DNA of 60,290 nucleotides from Candidatus Saccharimonadota bacterium (GCA_900555675.1 UNSN01000002.1:1-60290); one strand, 5' to 3'; shown: positions 47,990 to 56,616, numbered from the stretch's first letter. Made by a program: numbers and translations. Notes: generated by a model not told the origin, from the sequence alone.

Positions 47990-49060
47990 ATGAATAATCA
48001 AGAATTGCGAATTGAGATTTTGCTGGAAGAAGTTGTTAAGAAGCGAGCTTCAGACCTTCATATTCAAGTTGGTTTGCCGCCAATGCTACGAATTGACGGT
48101 TCGTTAATGTCAGCCGCCGGAACTCAGCCCTTAGACGAGCCTGCCGTTGAGAGATTGGTATTTCAGATTCTTGATGAAGATCAGCGACAGATTTTGCTAA
48201 AAGATAAGGAATTTGACTTTTCGTTTGCGTTTGGCACATTGGGGCGATTCCGAGTTAATGCCTTCCATGAGCGTGGCAATTTGGCTGCAGCTCTACGTTT
48301 GATTCCAAATGAAATTAAGTCGGCGTCTGAGCTGGGTATGCCGCCAGTTGTTAATACGTTTGCGGACTTTCCTCGCGGTTTGGTGTTAGTTACTGGTCCA
48401 ACTGGTTCCGGTAAGTCAACAACTTTGGCGGCGCTGGTTGATAAAATTAATTCTGAGCGCTCACAGCATATTATTACCATTGAAGACCCTATCGAGTTTA
48501 CCCACAAGTCGAAAAAATCAGTGGTAGTTCAGCGTGAAGTTCATTATGACACCTATTCCTTCTCTGCAGCCTTGCGCTCGAGTCTTCGCCAAGACCCAGA
48601 TGTTGTGCTGATTGGTGAGATGCGCGACCTCGAGACGATTTCAGCAGCGATTACAATTGCTGAAACTGGACACTTGGTGTTTGCGACGCTGCACACGAAC
48701 TCCGCAGCACAGTCGATTGACCGTATGATTGACGTGTTCCCGCCACACCAGCAGCCGCAGATTCGCGCTCAGCTCAGTAATATTTTGATGGCAATTTGTT
48801 CGCAGCGACTAGTGCCAGCTATTGGTGGTGGACGAGTCGTGGCGGCAGAGGTTTTGATTGCCAATCCAGCGGTGCGCAACATTATTCGCGAAGGTAAATC
48901 TCACCAATTGGATGCCGTGATCCAGACTGGTGCTGACCAGGGAATGCAGACGATGGATCGAACTTTGGTCAATTTGGTGCAGAACGGTACTATTACGTAT
49001 GATAGTGCTCGTGAATTTGCTGTCGATTTGACGGAATTTGAGAGGTTGATGAGGGGGTAA
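47990..49060 (+). CDS. pilT: Type IV pilus retraction ATPase PilT
   Basis: PilT depolymerises pili and drives twitching. The 356-residue protein has a PAS-like N-terminus (ASDLHIQVGLPPMLRIDG), Walker A GPTGSGKSTT (about 135-144), Asp box (IEDPIEF), Walker B (LRQDPDVVLIGEMRD), and the His box GHLVFATLHTNSAAQSIDR with the PilT-specific AAQSIDRMIDVFP. A retractable pilus is therefore predicted. AAAGGAGG lies upstream, and pilC follows after 3 nt. Confidence 0.96.
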   Translation: MNNQELRIEILLEEVVKKRASDLHIQVGLPPMLRIDGSLMSAAGTQPLDEPAVERLVFQILDEDQRQILLKDKEFDFSFAFGTLGRFRVNAFHERGNLAAALRLIPNEIKSASELGMPPVVNTFADFPRGLVLVTGPTGSGKSTTLAALVDKINSERSQHIITIEDPIEFTHKSKKSVVVQREVHYDTYSFSAALRSSLRQDPDVVLIGEMRDLETISAAITIAETGHLVFATLHTNSAAQSIDRMIDVFPPHQQPQIRAQLSNILMAICSQRLVPAIGGGRVVAAEVLIANPAVRNIIREGKSHQLDAVIQTGADQGMQTMDRTLVNLVQNGTITYDSAREFAVDLTEFERLMRG

Positions 49061-49063
49061 TAA

Positions 49064-50278
49064 ATGAAAAAGTACGATTACGAAGCCAGGGATAGCGCAA
49101 GTAACAAAATCGTTAAATCAGTTGTTCAGGCTGATAGTGAAAACGCTGCCGCAAAACTCTTGACGGCTCAGGGCTTTGTGCCGTTAAAAATTGAATTACA
49201 AGACGATAAAACAAATTTCTTTGCGAGGTTTTCTGGTAGAATCACCACTAAGGATAGGGTTGTGTTTACTCGTCAGCTAGCAACTCTTATTGGAGCTGGG
49301 CTACCTTTGGCGCAAAGTCTTCGAACGGTTCAGGAGCAGACGACGAATAAGCGTATGCAGGAAATAGTCCAGGAAATTATCTCTGATGTTGAAGGTGGTA
49401 AATCCTTGTCTGATTCGTTCGCAAAGCATCCAGAAGCTTTTAATAAAGTTTATGTAGCTTTGATCTCGGCCGGCGAGACGTCAGGTACGATGGATGATTC
49501 GCTTAAGAGGTTAGCTGCTCAGCAGGAAAAAGAGGCTGCTATGATGAGTAAAATTAGAGGTGCTATGATGTATCCGTCAATTGTCTTGGTAGTGATTATC
49601 TTAGTTATCGGATTTATGTTATTCACGGTCGTTCCGCAAGTTGAGGGTCTGTATCGTGACTTAAATAAGGGGTTGCCATTTGTAACTCTTATGATGATTA
49701 AAACGGCGAACTTTTTTAGTAGTCTTTGGTGGCTTGTTATATTGGCAATGATTATCGGCGGTTATTTCCTAGCACAATATCTGAAAACTGAACAGGGAAT
49801 TAGGACTAAAGACACCTTTAAGCTTAATGTCCCAATGTTCAAAGGCATGTTCAGGAAAATGTACATGGCTCGATTTGCCAGGACTGGTCAAGTTCTTCTG
49901 AGTACTGGTGTGCCAATGCTTGATATGCTTCGAATTACGTCTGATGCTGTCAATAACGTGATTATTAGCGAAAGCATACTTCGTGCGTCAGATAAGGTGA
50001 AGGGTGGTAAGGCGCTCTCAGCTTCTTTATCTAATGAAGATTATTTCCTAGCAATGGTGCCGCAGATGATTAAAATTGGTGAGCAATCGGGTAAGATTGA
50101 TGAGATGATGGGCAAGACTGCTCAGGTGTACGAAGATGAGCTTGACGAGGAGATTCGCGCCTTGTCGACGGCGATAGAGCCGGTTTTAATGGTCTTTTTG
50201 GCTATAGTTGCAGGTACGATGGTCGCGGCTATCTTGCTTCCAATCTATAGTTTGGTTGGCAACATCAATATTCGCTAG
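49064..50278 (+). CDS. pilC: Type IV pilus inner-membrane platform PilC
   Basis: PilC is the integral membrane platform rotated by PilB/PilT. The 404 residues contain two T2SSF domains, each ending in membrane helices: about 170-195 and 220-240 in the first, and the final pair near the C-terminus (VLMVFLAIVAGTMVAAILL). The conserved VVFTRQLATLIGAGLPLAQSL and KMYMARFARTGQVLLSTGVP segments mark the family. It is the last gene of the first pilus unit, and a new promoter follows for the pilin. Confidence 0.95.
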   Translation: MKKYDYEARDSASNKIVKSVVQADSENAAAKLLTAQGFVPLKIELQDDKTNFFARFSGRITTKDRVVFTRQLATLIGAGLPLAQSLRTVQEQTTNKRMQEIVQEIISDVEGGKSLSDSFAKHPEAFNKVYVALISAGETSGTMDDSLKRLAAQQEKEAAMMSKIRGAMMYPSIVLVVIILVIGFMLFTVVPQVEGLYRDLNKGLPFVTLMMIKTANFFSSLWWLVILAMIIGGYFLAQYLKTEQGIRTKDTFKLNVPMFKGMFRKMYMARFARTGQVLLSTGVPMLDMLRITSDAVNNVIISESILRASDKVKGGKALSASLSNEDYFLAMVPQMIKIGEQSGKIDEMMGKTAQVYEDELDEEIRALSTAIEPVLMVFLAIVAGTMVAAILLPIYSLVGNINIR

Positions 50279-50279
50279 A

Positions 50280-50307
50280 CTGACTTATATTTTTAGTGTA
50301 TTATAAA
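50280..50307 (+). promoter_or_regulatory. Promoter of major pilin gene
   Basis: CTGACT (50280-50285), 16 nt, TATAAA (50302-50307). The leader is about 45 nt and carries AGAAAGGTGGG before the ATG at 50360. Confidence 0.5.
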
Positions 50308-50359
50308 CTTAAGCATTTTTGCGTAAATATAGGTAAACCATAGAAAGGTGGGAAATCTA

Positions 50360-50839
50360 ATGACAAAAAAAGATAATAAAAAAGGATTTACAATCATCGA
50401 GGTCGTCCTAGTCTTGGCTATCGCTGGACTTATCTTTGCGATGGTATTTATTGCATTGCCAGCTTTGCAGCGTAGCCAGCGTGACCAGTCAAGGAAGAAT
50501 GACGCTTCAACGGTTGCTGCAGCTATTACCAATTGGAATTCAGCTAACCGTAACGGTGGCACGTTTAATGAAGAGTCTCTACGTAAGTATGTCGATAAGC
50601 TTGATCAATACGACAAGTCTTCAGAATTAAAGGTTGCTACACCTGGTGCTTCAATGTCAGTCGCTGGCAATGAAATCAAGGTTATGCGAGGCAAGAAGTG
50701 TCCTTCTAGCACGCCAGCTCCATCTGCTGACGATCCAGCAAATATAACTTTGCAAAACGGATCTTCACGCAACGCAGCAGTTGTAGTTCTATTGGAAAAT
50801 AATGGCTCTCAAAAGCAATTGTATTGCCAGGACGTATAA
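50360..50839 (+). CDS. Type IV pilin (major pilin candidate)
   Basis: From the ATG at 50360 the prepilin is 159 residues. A short charged leader ending KKG is cleaved before FTIIEVVLVLAIAGLIFAM, with the conserved Glu5. The hydrophobic helix is followed by a globular beta domain with a C-terminal disulfide pair (KKCPSS and LYCQDV). It has its own promoter, a good ribosome-binding site and a strong terminator, features expected of the abundantly expressed major subunit. A GTG at 50348 lies within the ribosome-binding site and is not the start. Confidence 0.9.
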   Translation: MTKKDNKKGFTIIEVVLVLAIAGLIFAMVFIALPALQRSQRDQSRKNDASTVAAAITNWNSANRNGGTFNEESLRKYVDKLDQYDKSSELKVATPGASMSVAGNEIKVMRGKKCPSSTPAPSADDPANITLQNGSSRNAAVVVLLENNGSQKQLYCQDV

Positions 50840-50857
50840 TCTATAGATAAATTATGA

Positions 50858-50887
50858 ATCAGCCTCAGTATGGGGCTGATTTTTTTA
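50858..50887 (+). terminator. Rho-independent terminator of pilin gene
   Basis: A 7-bp stem (ATCAGCC / GGCTGAT) with a 9-nt loop, followed by TTTTTT. Confidence 0.85.
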
Positions 50888-50898
50888 TGGTTTTTTGT

Positions 50899-50904
50899 TA
50901 CCAT
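50899..50904 (+). promoter_or_regulatory. -10 box of pilD (leaderless type)
   Basis: TACCAT lies 7 nt before the ATG at 50912, past the pilin terminator. Confidence 0.4.
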
Positions 50905-50911
50905 AAGAAGT

Positions 50912-51793
50912 ATGATTAAGTTTGTACTAGTGGGATTTTTAGGGGCTATTTTAGGCAGTTTCGCTGGAGCGCAAATTTGGCGCTTGCGGGCTCGTCAATT
51001 GATGGAAGATAAAAAAGCTGGAGAAAAAGTTGACCAAAAGGAATTAAAGAAATTATCTCCATTGATAAAAAAAATTTCCAAAGATAGATCTCGCTGCTTA
51101 TCTTGCGGACATGAGCTTAAGGGGTGCGATTTGATTCCTGTGGTAAGTTGGGTTGCTGGATTGGGTCGATGCAGATATTGCAAAGCATTTATCGGCTGGA
51201 CGGAAATCTTGCTAGAACTAGTGATGGCTGGATTATTTGTTGCATCCGTGGCTTTTTGGTCTGGATCATTGACGGATATCTGGCAAGTCGCGTTACTGGT
51301 TTTGTGGTTGGCAAGTTTGGTGCTATTGGCGATTTTATTCGTCTACGACCTCAGATGGCTACTTCTTCTAGATGTAATTAATATTCCGTTTATCGTTCTT
51401 GGCGCTATTTTTGCGGGAATAAAAGTATGTCTAGCTGGCGGTTTTTCAAAAAACTTGATGACGTTATTTGGGTCGATTGCGATTCTGAGCGGAATATATA
51501 TGGTGCTATATTTATTCTCGAAATATCGTTATGGGGAAGATAAAACTTGGATTGGTTTTGGCGATGTTAAACTTGGGCTTGGATTGGGGTTATTCTTAGG
51601 AAACTGGCTTTTGGCGTTTGCGGCATTATTTATCGCGAATCTTATAGGCACGCTTCTTGTTTTGCCATCAATGGTGCGAGGAAAATTGCAGGCAACTTCA
51701 CGGATATGCTTCGGTCCATTGCTTATCGTAGGATTTTTACTCGCTTGGTTCTTTAGCCGACAAATTTTAGAGTGGGGCTTTCTTATTGTCTAA
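50912..51793 (+). CDS. pilD: Prepilin peptidase
   Basis: PilD cleaves prepilin leaders at the inner membrane. From the ATG at 50912 it is 293 residues. The cytoplasmic CxxC pairs RCLSCGHE and RCRYCKAF are retained, so this zinc site is intact, unlike that of PilB. Catalytic Asp residues are in YDLRWL and GFGDVKLG. About eight membrane helices follow the usual layout. The longer frame from 50870 would start inside the pilin terminator. It serves the pilin and minor pilins on both sides. Confidence 0.94.
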   Translation: MIKFVLVGFLGAILGSFAGAQIWRLRARQLMEDKKAGEKVDQKELKKLSPLIKKISKDRSRCLSCGHELKGCDLIPVVSWVAGLGRCRYCKAFIGWTEILLELVMAGLFVASVAFWSGSLTDIWQVALLVLWLASLVLLAILFVYDLRWLLLLDVINIPFIVLGAIFAGIKVCLAGGFSKNLMTLFGSIAILSGIYMVLYLFSKYRYGEDKTWIGFGDVKLGLGLGLFLGNWLLAFAALFIANLIGTLLVLPSMVRGKLQATSRICFGPLLIVGFLLAWFFSRQILEWGFLIV

Positions 51794-51810
51794 GTAAAAA
51801 GCGCTTATGC

Positions 51811-51816
51811 TATAAT
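51811..51816 (+). promoter_or_regulatory. -10 box of minor pilin operon
   Basis: TATAAT ends 6 nt before an in-frame GTG (51823) and 9 nt before the ATG (51826). There is no Shine-Dalgarno. Confidence 0.55.
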
Positions 51817-51825
51817 GGAGAAGTG

Positions 51826-52566
51826 ATGGGCAATAAACAAAAAGGTTTTACTATAATTGAAGTGATTTTGTTTGTGGCTATTTCTGGCTTACTGACCTCT
51901 ATGTTAATGGTCGGCGTAAGTATGTCAATTAATCGTCAGCAATATCGCGATTCGGTGCAATCATATGCTGGTTTTTTGCGAAATGAGTACTCGAAGGTGG
52001 TCAATGTTGAGAATGAGCGATCTAAGGGCGCTTGCCCAATTGAAGGCTCTGACGGTCGAGCTGAAACTCTACGTGGTCAATCTGATTGTGTGATTGTTGG
52101 TCGCTATATTACCACTGAAGGTTCTCTGGGTTCGACGAACGGCAATCTGTACAAAACTTATCCAGTTTATGCCTATAGGCCAGATAAGGGTAGCGCATGG
52201 ACTTATAGGCGGGGTGCTGAGTCTGATAAATATATCGTTAATTGGCAAGCAAAAACTAGATTTTCTAACCAAGCTAAAGATAGTGCGTATATTTCTATTT
52301 TGATGTACCGCCACCCAGAGACGGGGCAGTTGGACATTAGAACCGACACGAGCCGATTTGGTGACAATTTGACTGATTTCGTAAATAATAAAAATAGTGC
52401 TGGAGTTGTGCAATCTGCTGGCGAGCAGCGTCAACAGAGGGAGATCTGTGTTTATGATGACGACTGGCTACCGGGAGAGAGATTATCTATTTTTCTACGA
52501 TCACACGCAGGTTCTGCTGATGCTGTAGTTATGGGTAATGCTACGGGAGGTTGTGCTGATGCGTAA
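51826..52566 (+). CDS. Minor prepilin 1 (GspH/FimT-like)
   Basis: This 246-residue prepilin (247 if the GTG at 51823 starts it) has leader MGNKQKG, then FTIIEVILFVAISGLLTSML with Glu5. The globular part contains GACPIEG and QSDCVIVG cysteines, and late cysteines (EICVYDD, TGGCADA) that may form disulfides. It heads a four-gene set of minor subunits that likely prime pilus assembly. It overlaps the next gene by 8 nt. An extended frame to 51772 overlaps pilD and is rejected. Confidence 0.85.
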   Translation: MGNKQKGFTIIEVILFVAISGLLTSMLMVGVSMSINRQQYRDSVQSYAGFLRNEYSKVVNVENERSKGACPIEGSDGRAETLRGQSDCVIVGRYITTEGSLGSTNGNLYKTYPVYAYRPDKGSAWTYRRGAESDKYIVNWQAKTRFSNQAKDSAYISILMYRHPETGQLDIRTDTSRFGDNLTDFVNNKNSAGVVQSAGEQRQQREICVYDDDWLPGERLSIFLRSHAGSADAVVMGNATGGCADA

Positions 52567-53140
52567 GTTTAACAGGGGCGACACACTTGTTGAAGTGCTG
52601 CTTGGAGTAACCATTTTTAGTCTAGTTGCCGTTATTGCATTAGAAACCATGAACCGTGGGATGGCTATCGCTCAGTATTCTTTGGAGACGACGTTGGTTC
52701 GCCAACAGGTTGACGCTCAGGCTGAAATGCTAAGATATGCGCATGATATGAAAAATGATACTTGGAAGAAATTGGTAGACAATAATTCGGTGAGCGTTTC
52801 TGCTGTTAATGACAATGAAGGAAACTTGGGCGCTGAAAAATGTCCTGATGATTTTTCCGCGAAAGAGTTTGCTTTGGCTGCGACACCTTCGCTCGCTTCG
52901 AAGATTAGTGTATTGAACAATCCTGGCGATTATAAACCAGCAGAAACGTACGCGCGGGTTGATAGCGATGCTAAAAAAACGTATGGAATATCAGTTAGAT
53001 TAGTTAAGCCGAGTACGGCCACTGGAAGTAGGGATAGCAATAAATATGATGCGTACATAAAAGCGTGCTGGATGCCTGTTGGCAGCAAAATGCCGGCAAC
53101 CATCGGTACGATTGTGAGGTTGTATGATTCGGGGCTATAA
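52559..53140 (+). CDS. Minor prepilin 2 (PilV-like)
   Basis: From the ATG at 52559 (GGGAGG upstream) this prepilin is 193 residues. The leader is MRKFNRG, followed by DTLVEVLLGVTIFSLVAVI with Glu5. The first mature residue is Asp instead of the usual Phe. The globular domain has two cysteines (EKCPDD and KACWMP). It overlaps minor prepilin 1 by 8 nt and minor prepilin 3 by 17 nt, so translation is coupled. Confidence 0.8.
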   Translation: MRKFNRGDTLVEVLLGVTIFSLVAVIALETMNRGMAIAQYSLETTLVRQQVDAQAEMLRYAHDMKNDTWKKLVDNNSVSVSAVNDNEGNLGAEKCPDDFSAKEFALAATPSLASKISVLNNPGDYKPAETYARVDSDAKKTYGISVRLVKPSTATGSRDSNKYDAYIKACWMPVGSKMPATIGTIVRLYDSGL

Positions 53141-53822
53141 AAAAGGATTTACACTTATCGAATTGATGCTCGCCATGAGTTTTATCTCTGTTCTTTTGTT
53201 GTCGATTGCTATGGTGGGTATTCAAGCGGGAAAAATGTATAGCAGAGGTATTGTGCTTCGTGATGTTAATCAAGCGGGGCGAGATATTTCAGATACGATT
53301 CGACGCGATTTTCTTCAGGCGAATGCCGAAAAGATTGATAGCACGGGATTGAGGGTGCCGAATAATAGCAATTGGTCAACTGGTCGACTTTGTCTTGGCT
53401 CTCATTCTTATGTGTGGAATAATCCAAAGTATTTGGACGATCCTAGCCTGTTGGGCGGAAATAGTCTGTTTAAGGTTAATGGTAATCCAGTGAATTTAGT
53501 GCGCGTAGTTGATGCGGATAGCGGATTGTGTAAAAAAGATGCTTCTGGCAAATATCCAGAAACCGTCGATCTTGCGAAATCGTCCAATTTGCTCAGGTCT
53601 ATCAATAGCGGCGATGGCTCAATTGGTGTACACGAAGTCATGTTAGAAAAGGTTACCTCAGATAATTCAAGGGAGGCACTGTATAAATTGACCTTTACGC
53701 TGGGAACGAGCAAAATGAGCGAGATAAGAAACTCCTCCTGTAAAGCTCCGACTGAAGATGATAGCAATTTTGAGTTCTGTGCTATAAATAAATTTGAGAT
53801 GATTGTGAGGACGAATGGGTAA
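53124..53822 (+). CDS. Minor prepilin 3 (PilW-like)
   Basis: This 232-residue prepilin begins MIRGYKKG, cleaved before FTLIELMLAMSFISVLLLS. A long helix (ATG start, then GIVLRDVNQAGRDISDTIRR) leads to a globular domain with four cysteines (RLCLGS, GLCKKD, NSSCKAP, EFCAIN). Size and position match PilW. It overlaps the PilX-like gene by 8 nt. Confidence 0.8.
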   Translation: MIRGYKKGFTLIELMLAMSFISVLLLSIAMVGIQAGKMYSRGIVLRDVNQAGRDISDTIRRDFLQANAEKIDSTGLRVPNNSNWSTGRLCLGSHSYVWNNPKYLDDPSLLGGNSLFKVNGNPVNLVRVVDADSGLCKKDASGKYPETVDLAKSSNLLRSINSGDGSIGVHEVMLEKVTSDNSREALYKLTFTLGTSKMSEIRNSSCKAPTEDDSNFEFCAINKFEMIVRTNG

Positions 53823-54957
53823 AAATACGCGACAATCAGGTGCTGTATCTCTTTTTGCGGTTATATTTGGCGCGATGTTGCTGACTATTGTTACTATTGG
53901 GTTTATCAAGTTGATGATTATGGATCAGCGACAATCCTCGAATAATGATCTGTCACAAAGTGCTTATGACGCAGCTTTGGCTGGGGTTGAGGATGCTAAG
54001 CGTGTGGTTCGTGCCGCCCAGACGGGCAATATTCAAGCGGCGGGAGTGCTGAATGGTCCAATTAATTGTAATATGGTCGCGGCATCTGGTGTTGTTGGAG
54101 GTAGCTCTTCTGGTGAAACTATTATTAAAACTGGTACAGATGCGGGTAAAAAATTTGATCAAGCGTATACTTGTGTAAAAATCACTATGAAATCTCAAGA
54201 TTTTATATATAAGTCTATTGAGGAAAAATCTCAAATTGTGCCACTACGTGCAACTGGTTCGTTCAACAAAATATCTATTGAATGGTACAGGCGTGATGAT
54301 GAGAGCAATTTGAATGGCGCCAACGCCGCTAACACTGAAATATCCACTTCTGGGGATTTGCCGACGAAAAACAGCTGGAATGCTAATTCGCCACAATTGA
54401 TGCGCGTGCAGCTTATCAATCCAGGATCTACCTTTAATTTAGCGACTTTAGACTCAACTGGTGTCACTTCTTTCTTACGACCGAACGTTTTAAGGTCAGA
54501 CGTAGCAAGTCAGAATGGTACTGCTGTTTCTGGTAAGATTTCTGATCATCCACGCGCAACTGACGGGAATGAACATAATAATGGAACAAGTGCGGTTTCT
54601 TGCAGCAAGACATTCAAGTTTTCTGGCGAATATTCGTGTAAAGCGGTGATTGATGTTGATGAGATTCCAGCTGGTAGCGAAACTGCGTTCTTGAGGTTAT
54701 TGCCTATATATAAAGGTGGCAGTGTGAAGATTTCTCTTCAAAAAACTGACGGAACAATTGTCAATTTTGATGGAGTTCAGCCAATTGTCGATTCCACGGG
54801 GCGGGCAAGTGATTTATTTAGAAGAGTTGAAGCTCGATTGCAAATAGGAGATGATTTCGCATATCCTAATAATGCGGTTGAATTAAAGAATAGTCTATGT
54901 AAAGATTTCTCTGTATCTGGCGGCGGATCTGCTACTGCAGGTCGATGTAAGCCATAA
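53815..54957 (+). CDS. PilX-like minor pilus protein
   Basis: This 380-residue protein begins with SGAVSLFAVIFGAMLLTIVT, a PilX/GspK-type membrane helix without the Glu5 of true pilins, then LSQSAYDAALAGVEDAKRVV, typical of the PilX N-terminal domain. The long outer domain has several cysteines (INCNMV, YTCVKI, VSCSKTF, EYSCKAV, SLCKDF, GRCKP). It may sit at the pilus tip. Its stop is one base from the stop of the convergent recombinase. Confidence 0.8.
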   Translation: MGKNTRQSGAVSLFAVIFGAMLLTIVTIGFIKLMIMDQRQSSNNDLSQSAYDAALAGVEDAKRVVRAAQTGNIQAAGVLNGPINCNMVAASGVVGGSSSGETIIKTGTDAGKKFDQAYTCVKITMKSQDFIYKSIEEKSQIVPLRATGSFNKISIEWYRRDDESNLNGANAANTEISTSGDLPTKNSWNANSPQLMRVQLINPGSTFNLATLDSTGVTSFLRPNVLRSDVASQNGTAVSGKISDHPRATDGNEHNNGTSAVSCSKTFKFSGEYSCKAVIDVDEIPAGSETAFLRLLPIYKGGSVKISLQKTDGTIVNFDGVQPIVDSTGRASDLFRRVEARLQIGDDFAYPNNAVELKNSLCKDFSVSGGGSATAGRCKP

Positions 54958-54958
54958 G

Positions 54959-55882
54959 CTAAGCTTCTGTATCGCTATGAAATCGGTCGTGAACATCTTT
55001 CAGGTGTTGGTTGGTAACATGCGTATATACCTGTGTTGTTGATATATTGCTATGGCCCAGCATTGATTGGACTGAGCGCAAGTCTGCACCGTTCATAAGT
55101 AGATCGGTGGCAAAGCTATGACGCATGGTGTGTGGGCTTACATGTTTTGTGATACCAGCCAATCTAGCATATTGACCAATCATTCTCTGAATGCTGCGCG
55201 CGCTTAACCTACGGTAGTCTCCGGAGGTGTTGGGAGTTGCGCGGCGTTTGCTATAGCTTAAAAATAGAGCGGGTAGATTATCTGTTCTAGCTTCCAGGTA
55301 TGCCGATATGTGCTCGGCAGCACTTTTTGAAATAAAAACAGGGCGATCCTTTTGTCCTTTTCCTCGCACCATAAATTCGCGCCTCTTTAGGTTTATATGG
55401 TCTCGGTTTAAATTGACCAATTCTGAAACACGTAGTCCGCTGGAAAATAGCAACTCAACGATTGCTCGATCTCTCAGTCCAGATTCTGTATCGGTCGGTA
55501 TTTGATCGATCATACGTAAAACCTCGTCATATTGTAAAAAGGTTACTTGTTTACGGACTACTTTGGGCAATATAATTCTGTCGGCCGCTAGACTTTTGAT
55601 ATTACGGCGAGAAAGGTAGGTTAGCAAACCTCGTAATGCAATAAGATGATAACTTTGAGTAATTAAAGACAGCTCTTCGCCGGTGTTGTCATTTTTATAA
55701 CGGTTTAGCCAGAGGCGATACTGGCGTATTAGTTCTGATGTAATTTTCTCAACATCTATATCACCAGCAAAATCGATAAATCTCTCCAGGTATAGTTGAT
55801 AATTTATGATGGTTTTTTGACTACGCCCACCTTCAACCTCTAGGTGTTCTAAGAAATCAGTTAAGGCTTCTGACATAAACAT
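54959..55882 (-). CDS. Tyrosine recombinase XerC/XerD
   Basis: XerC/D-type recombinases resolve chromosome dimers at dif with FtsK. The 307-residue product (ATG at 55882) has the SAM-like N-terminal domain and the catalytic set: Arg in SSGLRVSEL, Lys in VRGKGQKDR, His-x-x-Arg in SPHTMRHSFATDLL, His in LGHSNISTTQ and the nucleophile Tyr in VYTHV. A single housekeeping Xer is likely, with no mobile-element hallmarks nearby. The -10 (TAGAAT) is 7 nt upstream of the ATG. The longer frame to 55918 runs through it. Confidence 0.9.
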   Translation of the reverse strand: MFMSEALTDFLEHLEVEGGRSQKTIINYQLYLERFIDFAGDIDVEKITSELIRQYRLWLNRYKNDNTGEELSLITQSYHLIALRGLLTYLSRRNIKSLAADRIILPKVVRKQVTFLQYDEVLRMIDQIPTDTESGLRDRAIVELLFSSGLRVSELVNLNRDHINLKRREFMVRGKGQKDRPVFISKSAAEHISAYLEARTDNLPALFLSYSKRRATPNTSGDYRRLSARSIQRMIGQYARLAGITKHVSPHTMRHSFATDLLMNGADLRSVQSMLGHSNISTTQVYTHVTNQHLKDVHDRFHSDTEA

Positions 55883-55889
55883 AATATTT

Positions 55890-55895
55890 ATTCTA
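55890..55895 (-). promoter_or_regulatory. -10 box of xer gene (leaderless type)
   Basis: TAGAAT on the minus strand ends 7 nt before the ATG at 55882, with no ribosome-binding site. Confidence 0.55.
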
Positions 55896-55968
55896 TCGCT
55901 AATGAATATGTTTATCAAATTATTTATTTCTGCTACTATATTAGAAAATAATAAGCAGAGGAGTATCT

Positions 55969-56493
55969 ATGGCAGAAAGCGAAAAAAACTACTGTGGTGT
56001 TGAGAGGACATTGATCGTCTTTAAGCCTGACGCAGTTCAACGAGGTATCGTTGGGGAAATTTTACAACGTTTTGAGCGAGTTGGTCTAAAAATAGTTGGT
56101 GTAAAAATGACATCACCATCTAGAGATCATTACTATGCTCACTATGAAGACATTGGTAAATTGGCTACTCGTCGAGGCAAGGATACTTTGAACATAACAT
56201 TAGATATGATGATGGATGGTCCGGTTATAGCAATGGTGCTAGAGGGTGTTGAAGCTGTTGCTGTTGTTAGGAAGATTGTTGGTCCAACAGAGCCTAAGTC
56301 GGCTGACATGGGAACAATTCGCGGTGACTATTCACACATTAGTTTTGGCTATGCAGATGAGTGTCAAAAGGGAGTTCCAAATTTGATTCACGCATCTGGC
56401 GATTCAGATGAGGCTGTTCGTGAGATCGAGCACTGGTTCAAGCCGGAAGAATTGGTAAATTATCACACATTAAGTGAAAAGTTTACTCGCTAA
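55969..56493 (+). CDS. ndk: Nucleoside diphosphate kinase
   Basis: Ndk balances NTP pools by phosphate transfer through a phosphohistidine. The 174 residues carry RTLIVFKPDAVQRGIVGEIL, the MGTIRGDYSH segment and the catalytic NLIHASGD with H141. It is longer than the usual ~140 residues, with an insertion (GYADECQKGV) and C-terminal extension resembling long archaeal-style enzymes. CAGAGGAG precedes the ATG. It stands upstream of the tRNA-Arg gene. Confidence 0.95.
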   Translation: MAESEKNYCGVERTLIVFKPDAVQRGIVGEILQRFERVGLKIVGVKMTSPSRDHYYAHYEDIGKLATRRGKDTLNITLDMMMDGPVIAMVLEGVEAVAVVRKIVGPTEPKSADMGTIRGDYSHISFGYADECQKGVPNLIHASGDSDEAVREIEHWFKPEELVNYHTLSEKFTR

Positions 56494-56520
56494 GCTAGTC
56501 TTTCCTGAGAGTTACCGTGG

Positions 56521-56526
56521 TATAAT
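56521..56526 (+). promoter_or_regulatory. -10 box of tRNA-Arg / PH-domain gene unit
   Basis: TATAAT 8 nt before the mature tRNA 5' end. No other promoter is seen before the downstream coding genes. Confidence 0.65.
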
Positions 56527-56534
56527 GGTTGTAT

Positions 56535-56611
56535 GCCTCGGTAGCTCAACTGGATAGAGCAGATCCGTCCTAAGGATAAGGTTGTAGGTTCGACTCCTGC
56601 CCGGGGTACCA
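56535..56611 (+). tRNA. tRNA-Arg (anticodon CCT)
   Basis: The cloverleaf folds with a 7-bp acceptor stem (G1-T72 and T4-G69 wobbles), D stem GCTC/GAGC, anticodon loop GTCCTAA with CCT at positions 34-36, T arm GTAGG-TTCGACT-CCTGC, and an encoded CCA. It reads AGG, the codon class enriched in the probably acquired alkylation-repair gene. The following gene starts 5 nt after CCA. Confidence 0.93.
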
Positions 56612-56616
56612 AATAT

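Noticed and set aside
47175-48420. About 26 identical bases in pilB and pilT
   Set aside because: They encode the Walker A motif in both paralogous ATPases; conserved protein sequence explains it.
54959-55882. Tyrosine recombinase as integrase of a mobile element carrying the pilus genes
   Set aside because: The protein looks like housekeeping XerC/D, and no attachment repeats, tRNA-end duplication or other mobile genes border the cluster.
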